A stretch of DNA of 11,813 bases, from contig JANWXG010000059.1 in assembly GCA_025057335.1 (NCBI GenBank), forward strand, positions 1 through 11,813. The letters are read 5' to 3'. A program made the translations under genes and the position numbers. Source of the DNA: a bacterium (lineage in GTDB: Bacteria > Armatimonadota > HRBIN16). Shown one piece after another: positions 1 to 5,020 of the stretch (position 1 is the stretch's first letter; each line of letters begins with the position of its first letter). The notes under the pieces were generated by a model. That model searched no databases. It worked only from the letters and a program-made list of their open reading frames with translations, and was not told the DNA's origin.

Positions 1-121
1 CCCCCAGCATGCTGGAAAGCACTCTTCCCCCCTGTTGTCACTCTGGGGCTGCCTGTCGCGGCGGAGGTTGTCGCGGGTGGGGGCGTTATCGCTAGATAGC
101 CGTAAAGCACCCCTGTAGATG
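1..121. other. Left flank, no supportable gene
   Basis: No gene can be called here. All three forward frames stay open for about 30 or more codons from the left edge, as expected by chance in GC-rich DNA. Frame 1 stays open to a TAG at 97-99 and could be the tail of an upstream gene entering from the left, but its residues match no family I recognise. A perfect 12-bp palindrome (CCAGCATGCTGG) lies at 4-15. The rest up to the hslV promoter shows no clear structure. Confidence 0.4.
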
Positions 122-130
122 TGCTATACT
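122..130 (+). promoter_or_regulatory. Extended -10 promoter of hslVU
   Basis: TGCTATACT fits an extended -10 element: the TG motif at 122-123, one base, then TATACT (5 of 6 matches to TATAAT) at 125-130. No good -35 box lies 16-18 bp upstream (GTAAAG at 102-107 is weak), which extended -10 promoters tolerate. It ends 25 bp before the hslV start codon, leaving a short leader. No CIRCE-type heat-shock operator was seen. The call rests on motif and position only. Confidence 0.45.
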
Positions 131-155
131 AGGGGGTGAAAGGCAGGAGAGGAAT

Positions 156-689
156 ATGAGCTGGCATCACACGACAGTGGTAGCGGTGCGCCGCGAGGGA
201 CAGGTGGCGATTGCCGCCGACGGGCAGGTAACCTACAGCGACACTATCCTCAAACACACCGCACGCAAGGTCCGCCGCATGTACCACGACCGAGTGCTGG
301 CAGGGTTCGCGGGCGCCGTTGCCGATGCCCAAGCGCTGGCAGACCGCTTCGAGGCGAAGTTGGAAGCCACCAGCGGCAACCTGCGACGCGCGGCAGTGGA
401 GTTCGCCAAAGAGTGGCGCACTGACCGCATCCTGCGCCGTCTAGAGGCGATGATGATTGTGGCGGACAGAGAGTATCTGCTGCTGGTCTCAGGCGACGGC
501 AACGTGATTGAGCCTGACGACGGCGTGCTCGCCATCGGCAGTGGAGGGGCATACGCTGCAGCGGCGGCTCGCGCACTGCTGCGTCATACCACTCTGCCCG
601 CTAGGGAGGTTGCCCTAGAAGCGATGCGCATCGCCGCCGAACTGTGTATCTATACAAATGATAAGGTACAGTGCGAGTGCTTAGAGTGA
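156..689 (+). CDS. hslV: ATP-dependent protease, peptidase subunit HslV
   Basis: This is the Thr-type peptidase of the HslVU (ClpYQ) protease, which forms a double hexamer in the cytoplasm and degrades proteins unfolded by HslU. The 177-residue product matches the family throughout. Residues 1-5 (MSWHH) form a short propeptide, so the catalytic nucleophile after self-cleavage should be Thr6, the first Thr of the TT pair. The conserved DGQ follows at 22-24. Lys38 sits where the catalytic Lys33 of mature E. coli HslV falls. FAG is at 51-53, WRTDR follows, then AIGSGG, and CIYTN lies near the C-terminus. Mature length (172) is normal. AGGAGAGG at 145-152 is a strong ribosome binding site and fixes the ATG. 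hslU begins 20 bp after the TGA, the usual hslVU operon order. A Ser-type (Bacillus ClpQ-like) enzyme is excluded by the TT pair. Confidence 0.95.
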   Translation: MSWHHTTVVAVRREGQVAIAADGQVTYSDTILKHTARKVRRMYHDRVLAGFAGAVADAQALADRFEAKLEATSGNLRRAAVEFAKEWRTDRILRRLEAMMIVADREYLLLVSGDGNVIEPDDGVLAIGSGGAYAAAAARALLRHTTLPAREVALEAMRIAAELCIYTNDKVQCECLE

Positions 690-709
690 GCAGCGCGAAG
701 GAGCAGGAG

Positions 710-2143
710 ATGGAAGAAGACCTCACCCCTCAGCGGATTGTGGAGGAGCTGGACAAATACATCATTGGGCAACACAAGGCGAAGCGGGCAGTGGCAATCG
801 CTTTGCGCAACCGCTACCGACGCCGGCTGCTGCCTGAGGATATGCGCGAGGAGGTCATCCCCAAGAACATCCTGATGATTGGTCCCACGGGCGTGGGCAA
901 GACCGAGATCGCCCGCCGCATTGCGCAGCTGGTGAAAGCGCCCTTCATCAAGGTAGAAGCCACCAAGTTCACCGAGGTGGGCTACGTAGGGCGCGACGTG
1001 GACTCAATGGTGCGCGACCTCGTGCAGACCGCGGTGCGCATGGTCGAGGCGGAGAAGATGCAGGAGGTGCAGGAGCGCGCCGAACAGATTGCCATCGAGC
1101 GCATCGTTGACCGCCTGATGCCCCGTCGTTCCCGCCGCCCTGTGCAGGGGGCAACGCCCTTCGAGCGGCTGTTCCGCGCGCTGTACGAGGAGGAGACCAA
1201 GGAGGAGGAAGAGGAGGAGCCGAACACGCTGGCGGCGAAAGAGCGGCGCGAGCGTGAACGACGCATGCGCGAGAAGCTGATGGAGCGTGTGCGCAGCGGT
1301 GCGATGGACGACGAGAAGATAGAGATTGAGGTAGAGCAGACGGGTTCCGCGGTGCCCTTTGTCCAGGTGTTTGGTCCGCAGGGGATGGAGGAGATGGGGC
1401 TGGACATCCCCGACATGCTGCGTGGGATGATGAGCGGACGGAGGCGCAGTACGCAGGTGACCATCCGCGAAGCCAAGCAGATTCTGGCGCAGGAAGCCGC
1501 GCGTGAGCTGATTGACCGCGAGCAGGTAGTGCGCGAGGCCATCCAGCGCACCGAGGAGAGTGGGATCATCTTTATCGACGAGCTGGACAAAATCGCCGGG
1601 CGCGAGCAGGGCTTTGGTCCCGACGTCTCGCGTGAAGGGGTGCAACGCGACTTGCTGCCCATCATCGAAGGCTCCACGGTGATGACCAAATTCGGCTCCG
1701 TGCGCACCAACCATATCCTGTTCATCGCCGCAGGTGCGTTCCATGTGTCCAAGCCCAGCGACCTCATCCCCGAACTGCAGGGACGGTTGCCCATCCGCGT
1801 GGAGCTGGACAGCTTGACCGAGCAGGACTTCGTGCGCATCCTGACCGAGCCCCAAAATGCTTTGGTAAAACAGTACAAAGCGTTGCTAGCGACGGAGGGA
1901 GTGCAGCTGGAGTTCACCGACGATGCGGTGCGCGAAATTGCGGCGGTGGCGGCACAGGTCAACACCACCAACGAGAACATCGGGGCGCGGCGATTACATA
2001 CCATCATGGAGCGGGTGCTGGAGGACATCTCCTTCCGCGCTAGCGAGTTCGCAGGACAGACGGTGACCATCACGGCGGAGTATGTGCGCCAGCAGCTGGC
2101 GGATGTACTGCGCAGCGAGGACCTGAGCAGGTATATCCTGTAG
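710..2143 (+). CDS. hslU: ATP-dependent protease, ATPase subunit HslU
   Basis: This AAA+ unfoldase of the HslVU protease recognises, unfolds and threads substrates into HslV. The 477-residue product has the N-terminal TPQRIVEELDKYIIGQ block, Walker A GPTGVGKT at 58-65, pore loop GYVG at 91-94, Walker B IIFIDE at 286-291, and the sensor-2 stretch GARRLHT from 425. It ends in EDLSRYIL, the conserved C-terminal tail that docks into HslV. It is longer than E. coli HslU (443). The extra length lies in the intermediate (I) domain, roughly residues 110-245, which carries an acidic run (EEETKEEEEEE) followed by an Arg/Glu-rich, probably helical stretch. The ATG at 710 is preferred because AAGGAG at 698-703 lies 6 nt upstream and it begins at the family N-terminus. 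An in-frame GTG at 671 inside hslV would add 13 unconserved residues. It is co-transcribed with hslV. Confidence 0.95.
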   Translation: MEEDLTPQRIVEELDKYIIGQHKAKRAVAIALRNRYRRRLLPEDMREEVIPKNILMIGPTGVGKTEIARRIAQLVKAPFIKVEATKFTEVGYVGRDVDSMVRDLVQTAVRMVEAEKMQEVQERAEQIAIERIVDRLMPRRSRRPVQGATPFERLFRALYEEETKEEEEEEPNTLAAKERRERERRMREKLMERVRSGAMDDEKIEIEVEQTGSAVPFVQVFGPQGMEEMGLDIPDMLRGMMSGRRRSTQVTIREAKQILAQEAARELIDREQVVREAIQRTEESGIIFIDELDKIAGREQGFGPDVSREGVQRDLLPIIEGSTVMTKFGSVRTNHILFIAAGAFHVSKPSDLIPELQGRLPIRVELDSLTEQDFVRILTEPQNALVKQYKALLATEGVQLEFTDDAVREIAAVAAQVNTTNENIGARRLHTIMERVLEDISFRASEFAGQTVTITAEYVRQQLADVLRSEDLSRYIL

Positions 2144-2173
2144 AATGGTGGGCGATGCGGTGGAGGCACCAGC

Positions 2174-2208
2174 CTGGGCAGGTTGCCCAGTTCGCGCGGC
2201 GGATTTTT
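2174..2208 (+). terminator. Terminator-like hairpin after hslU
   Basis: A perfect 7-bp stem, CTGGGCA (2174-2180) with TGCCCAG (2184-2190), closes a 3-nt loop 30 bp after the hslU stop. A run of five T lies at 2204-2208, 13 nt after the stem, which is too far for a classical intrinsic terminator. It may be a weak or Rho-assisted end of the hslVU transcript, or simply a stable 3' hairpin. Confidence 0.3.
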
Positions 2209-2219
2209 CCTGACCGTAG

Positions 2220-2239
2220 CCCCCGACTTGTGTCGAGGG
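2220..2239 (+). repeat. Imperfect hairpin in hslU-mdh gap
   Basis: CCCCCGAC (2220-2227) can pair with GTCGAGGG (2232-2239) over 7 of 8 positions around the loop TTGT. No T-run follows. A KpnI-like palindrome, GGTACC, lies just after at 2245-2250. It may be another small dispersed palindromic repeat, but only one copy is in this window, so that cannot be judged here. Confidence 0.3.
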
Positions 2240-2317
2240 AGGAAGGTACCTTAACAAAGCAATCGTGTCGCGCTCAGAGGTGACTTCTGGATGAGCGAAA
2301 GGTTCTCTTCGCTCCCC

Positions 2318-2617
2318 GTCGTTCGGAGCGGAGCGAACAATCTGAGCCCCTTCGCCTTCGGCTCAGCATGACAAAGGGGAGGCGCTGTGGGAGCCGCGCC
2401 CTCCAGCCTCATTGTCGTTCTAAGCGAAGCGAAGAATCTCATCTCGTCTTCTGCAGGAGATGCTTCGCTCGCGCTCAGCATGACAAAGCAGCGACCTAGC
2501 GAGAGCCTCGCCTTCCATAGCCTCCCGTCACCCTGAGCGCAGCGAAGGGTCTCGTGGGAGGTTTCGCATGCACTTAGCATGATGGGGGAACGGCTCGACA
2601 GGAGCTTCGCCCTCCAA
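2318..2617. repeat. Three tandem composite repeat units (modules B+ B- A)
   Basis: Two short modules alternate three times. Module B (TGTCATGCTGAGCG, a variable 1-2 nt, then AGCGAAGCATCTC) occurs as inverted pairs: 2318-2346 (+) with 2349-2373 (-); 2413-2440 (+) with 2457-2485 (-); 2526-2554 (+) with a degenerate copy near 2566-2583 (-). Each pair is followed by module A in minus orientation (GGGAGCC then TCGCCCTCCA): 2389-2406, 2499-2518 and 2591-2617. The units start 95 and 113 bp apart. The B pairs can fold as stem-loops and resemble REP/MITE-like intergenic palindromes. Sequence drift between copies points to old duplication. A minus-strand reading frame across this stretch is repeat translation, not a gene. 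Confidence 0.85.
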
Positions 2618-2652
2618 TATGGTGTCTGGAGGGTGAACCTCCCGGTGAGCCG
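2591..2652. repeat. Inverted pair of module A (26-nt arms)
   Basis: The left arm at 2591-2616 and the right arm at 2627-2652 are reverse complements at 21 of 26 positions, with two further G-T wobbles, around a 10-nt loop (AATATGGTGT). The inner 7 bp (CCCTCCA with TGGAGGG) and the outer 6 bp (CGGCTC with GAGCCG) are perfect. Each arm is a copy of module A, also seen singly at 3986-4012. In RNA it would form a long hairpin about 120 nt before the mdh start codon. Confidence 0.75.
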
Positions 2653-2654
2653 AG

Positions 2655-2772
2655 CGGGCAACCTGGAGGTATGGCTCAGCCCTCCTGGCTACCCGGCGAG
2701 CACGGCACGAGGAGGTTTATCCTGGGAAATGAATATCAAAACACCTCAACGACGAGGAGGATAAGGGAACAG
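2655..2772 (+). promoter_or_regulatory. Structured leader of mdh with possible 11-codon leader ORF
   Basis: Arms 2655-2669 and 2681-2695 pair at 12 of 15 positions around an 11-nt loop. GGAGG at 2665-2669 could instead pair with CCTCC at 2638-2642. CCTCC at 2681-2685 could instead mask the purine-rich AGGAGG at 2710-2715. ACGAGGAGG occurs twice, at 2707-2715 and 2752-2760. Between them an ATG at 2729 opens an 11-codon frame ending in TAA at 2762-2764, 8 nt before the mdh ATG and inside the mdh ribosome binding region. The alternative stems and overlapping stop would suit translational coupling or attenuation, but this is inference. No known riboswitch class was recognised, and no clear promoter was found in this gap. 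Confidence 0.35.
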
Positions 2773-3699
2773 ATGAAGGTAAGCATCGTTGGTGGAGGCG
2801 GGCGTGTCGGGTCGAACACGCTCTACGCGCTGCAGTTGGGCGGTGTGGTGAAAGAGCTGGCGGTCATCGACGTGGCGCGCGAGCTAGCAGAAGGGGAGGC
2901 GCTGGACCTGCGACATGGAGCAGCGCTATCTGCCCCTCAGAAAATCTACGCAGGGGGCACTGACGCCGCCGCTGGCTCGGACATCGTCATCATCACTGCG
3001 GGGCTGCGACGCAAGCCCGACGAAAGCCGCCTCGAGCTGATTAACCGTAACGTCTCGCTGTTCCGCAGCATCCTGCAGGAGCTGAGGGGAGTATCCCTGC
3101 CGGAACACGCGATACTGCTCGTGGTGTCTAACCCTGTGGACATTCTGACCTATCTGGCGGTGAAGGAGTTCACTCTGCCGCCGCAGCAGGTCATCGGCTT
3201 GGGCACAGTGCTGGACACGACGCGCTTCCGCTCCCTGCTGGCGGAGCACTTCGGCATCGCCGCGACCGATGTCAAGGCGCTGATCCTAGGCGAGCACGGC
3301 GACAGCATGGTGCCTATCTGGTCGACGGCGAACGCGAACGGCGTGCCCCTGCAGGGTCTGCCTGGGTACGACCCGGCGAAGATGGAGGAAATCTTCGACT
3401 TCACTAAGCGCAGTGGCGCCGAGGTGATTCGGCTCAAGGGCGGCGCAGGATACGCCGTCGGAGTCGCCATCCGCGAGGTAGTGCACGCCATCCTGCTCGA
3501 CCGACAGCAGATACTGCCTGTGTCCAGTCTGTTGACGGGGCTGTATGGCATCGAGGACGTCTGCCTGAGCGTGCCGACCATCATCGGGCGGAAGGGCGTC
3601 ATCCAGCAGATAGAGATGCAGCTGTCTGACAATGAGTTGCAGGCGCTGCGTCGCTCTGCAGAGGTGCTGAAGGAGACGCTGGCGCAGGTGATGGCGTAG
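2773..3699 (+). CDS. mdh: Malate dehydrogenase, LDH-like type
   Basis: This cytoplasmic enzyme should interconvert malate and oxaloacetate with NAD. The 308-residue product starts with a Rossmann glycine motif (VGGGGRVG, 6-13). Asp33 at the end of the second strand favours NAD over NADP. The active-site set is complete: Arg80, Arg86, Asn120, Asp148, Arg151 and His175, equivalent to 102, 109, 140, 168, 171 and 195 in LDH numbering. The residue at position 102 is decisive: lactate dehydrogenases have Gln, malate dehydrogenases Arg. The residue near LDH position 246 is Ala225 rather than Thr, which also argues against lactate. Overall style (SRLELINRN, GEHGDS) is nonetheless LDH-like. The ATG at 2773 begins at the family N-terminus, with AAGGGA at 2763-2768 and AGGAGG at 2755-2760 upstream. 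The in-frame ATG at 2671 would add 34 unconserved residues from the leader. The gene stands alone between two repeat regions. Confidence 0.85.
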   Translation: MKVSIVGGGGRVGSNTLYALQLGGVVKELAVIDVARELAEGEALDLRHGAALSAPQKIYAGGTDAAAGSDIVIITAGLRRKPDESRLELINRNVSLFRSILQELRGVSLPEHAILLVVSNPVDILTYLAVKEFTLPPQQVIGLGTVLDTTRFRSLLAEHFGIAATDVKALILGEHGDSMVPIWSTANANGVPLQGLPGYDPAKMEEIFDFTKRSGAEVIRLKGGAGYAVGVAIREVVHAILLDRQQILPVSSLLTGLYGIEDVCLSVPTIIGRKGVIQQIEMQLSDNELQALRRSAEVLKETLAQVMA

Positions 3700-3719
3700 C
3701 CGCGGCAAACGCGGCTTCT
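3698..3719 (+). terminator. Terminator-like hairpin at the mdh stop codon
   Basis: AGCCGCG (3698-3704) and CGCGGCT (3710-3716) form a perfect 7-bp GC-rich stem around the loop GCAAA. The stem begins inside the mdh stop codon. Only TTCT follows, so the U-tract is weak. It could end or stabilise the mdh transcript. Confidence 0.4.
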
Positions 3720-3745
3720 GCCGTGCCGTTGCGGTGAAGGGGAAA

Positions 3746-3804
3746 AGCGCACTGACGTGCGCTACTACAAGCAAAAAGTTAGTAGTGAAGCACGTCAGTG
3801 CTTC
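3746..3804. repeat. Twin stem-loops with complementary loops
   Basis: The first hairpin is AGCGCAC-TGAC-GTGCGCT (3746-3763), a 7-bp stem with loop TGAC. The second is GAAGCAC-GTCA-GTGCTTC (3787-3804), a 7-bp stem with loop GTCA. The loops are exact complements. The two also pair with each other as one long hairpin: 12 perfect bp (3749-3760 with 3790-3801), a 2x2 internal loop, then CTAC/ACTAC pairing with GTAGT. Either a cruciform-like double hairpin or one long stem is possible. It sits 46 bp after the mdh stop and differs from modules A and B. Confidence 0.8.
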
Positions 3805-3810
3805 TAACAG

Positions 3811-4110
3811 GGCACGGCTCCTGCCAAGCCGTTTATGCTGAGCGCTAGCGAAGCATCTCGTTCTTGCTGTCACGCTGAGCGCCAGCGAAGCGTCTTTACC
3901 AGTTAGTGGGATGAGATTCTTCGCTCCGCTCAGAATGACAGGTGAGAGGCGCGAATGACGACAGGCGCTCAGAATGACGAAGCGGTTGGAGGGCGAGGCT
4001 CCCGCCGAGCCGTTTTCTTGTCATGCTGAGCGTCAGCGAAGCATCTCCTGTCGGCAGGCAGTGAGATTCTTCGCTTCGCTCAGAATGACAGAAAGGCGCT
4101 CAGAATGACA
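3811..4110. repeat. Second cluster of modules A and B
   Basis: Module A in plus orientation lies at 3811-3834 and 3986-4012; these match at 20 of 24 aligned positions. Module B copies lie at 3834-3860 (+), 3868-3895 (+), 3913-3940 (-), 4019-4047 (+) and 4063-4090 (-). Partial minus copies (GCGCTCAGAATGAC) lie at 3965-3978 and 4095-4110. The order A, B+, B- is the reverse complement of the order in the cluster after hslU, so the two clusters hold the same composite unit in opposite orientations. The 3868/3913 and 4019/4063 pairs can each fold as stem-loops. No gene is present; the phosphatase start lies just downstream. Confidence 0.85.
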
Positions 4111-4226
4111 AGAGGCTCAGCAGTGATAGGCAAACAGTGATGGCGTCATCACGGGCGACGGTAGAGAGGGCAACGCCTCTTGCCGAAAATGCTTTGGGGG
4201 AAAACGGGAACGCAGGCAAGACACGG

Positions 4227-4994
4227 ATGCTGATAGAAGAGGTCAAAAGTCTGGTAACGAAAGCAGGCGAGCTGGCACAGCAGCTGGCGGACGGATTCAC
4301 TCTGGAGACCAAGAGTGACGACTCCTTCGTGACCAATGCCGACCGTGCGGTAGAAAGCTTCCTGCGTGAGCATCTGGCGCGTCTGTTGCCCGAGGCAGGC
4401 TTCTTCGGCGAAGAGGAGGGCTTTACCAATGGACACGCTCGCCTGCTATGGGCCATTGACCCCATTGACGGCACAAGTAACTACGTATTCGGCATCCCGT
4501 TGTGGGGAGTGTCGGTGGCTCTGGTAGAAGATGGGCACATTCAGATGGGCGTCATTTCCCTGCCCGTGCTGCAGGAGCTCTACTGGGCGGAAAGAGGCTC
4601 AGGAGCCTACCTGAACGGCAGGCGCGTCACGGCAGTGGATAGCGAGCGGTTCACGGCGGAGGACGTCATCTGTTACGCCAGCGATGCGGTAACCGCCGAG
4701 CTGTTGAACGCGATGCCGGGCAGACCGCGCTGTTTCGGCAGCGCCGTAGTGAAGCTGGCGTGGACGGCGGCAGGGCGAGTGCGCGGCGCTATCTCGCTGG
4801 GCAGGTTGTATGACCTGGCGGCGGGCTTGCTGCTGTGTTACGAGGCGGGCTGCCAGACGCGCTACCTGTCGGGCAGGGAGTGGCAGCTGGAGCACCTGCT
4901 GGGCGGAGCGGCGCTACGCGAGCCCGTGTTGACAACACCGCCCCAGACCATGCAGGCGATTTTTCGTGCGCTACATACCGCTGACCGCGGTTGA
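4227..4994 (+). CDS. Inositol-monophosphatase-family phosphatase
   Basis: This is a metal-dependent (Mg, Li-sensitive family) phosphomonoesterase. Substrates in the family include inositol phosphates, fructose-1,6-bisphosphate, histidinol phosphate and PAP; sequence alone does not choose. The 255-residue product has the metal-binding GEEEG at 61-65 and DPIDGT at 78-83 (Asp78 and Asp81 bind metal, Thr83 supports the attacking water). A C-terminal YDLAAG at 195-200 keeps the metal-binding Asp196, though the usual WD is YD. ATG 4227 fits the family N-terminus (helix LIEEVKSLVTKAGELAQQL). In-frame GTG 4137 and ATG 4140 would add about 30 residues of unconserved, repeat-adjacent sequence. Neither start has a strong ribosome binding site, so the start is uncertain. 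glgP follows after 26 bp, probably in one transcript, which hints at sugar-phosphate metabolism. Confidence 0.85.
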   Translation: MLIEEVKSLVTKAGELAQQLADGFTLETKSDDSFVTNADRAVESFLREHLARLLPEAGFFGEEEGFTNGHARLLWAIDPIDGTSNYVFGIPLWGVSVALVEDGHIQMGVISLPVLQELYWAERGSGAYLNGRRVTAVDSERFTAEDVICYASDAVTAELLNAMPGRPRCFGSAVVKLAWTAAGRVRGAISLGRLYDLAAGLLLCYEAGCQTRYLSGREWQLEHLLGGAALREPVLTTPPQTMQAIFRALHTADRG

Positions 4995-5020
4995 ACATAG
5001 ATAGAGAGAGGTTGAAGACG

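Noticed and set aside
1..99. Tail of an upstream gene in frame 1
   Set aside because: About 32 open codons at a GC-rich edge are expected by chance. All three frames are open and the residues match nothing known to me.
1004..1855. Minus-strand open frame of 283 codons opposite hslU
   Set aside because: Another antisense shadow of hslU, rich in Leu/His/Gln, with no domain and no independent ribosome binding or promoter signal.
982..2169. Long minus-strand open frame of 395 codons opposite hslU
   Set aside because: It lies antisense to a well-conserved gene, and its Ser/Arg-rich product is what the complement of GC-rich hslU codons gives. It has no recognisable motif.
2174..2239. Strong intrinsic terminator after hslU
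   Set aside because: The perfect stem is 13 nt from the T-run and the second hairpin has none, so only a weak terminator-like call is justified.
2251..2661. Minus-strand open frame of 136 codons between hslU and mdh
   Set aside because: It is entirely made of modules A and B. Repeated peptides such as MLSA and SASEAS come from the repeats, not from a gene.
2773..3699. Lactate dehydrogenase
   Set aside because: The substrate-deciding residue is Arg80 (position 102) and the Thr246 equivalent is Ala, which fits malate rather than lactate despite LDH-like motifs elsewhere.
2318..4110. Possible CRISPR arrays in the repeat regions
   Set aside because: Copies are inverted, diverged and irregularly spaced, with no uniform spacers and no cas genes nearby.
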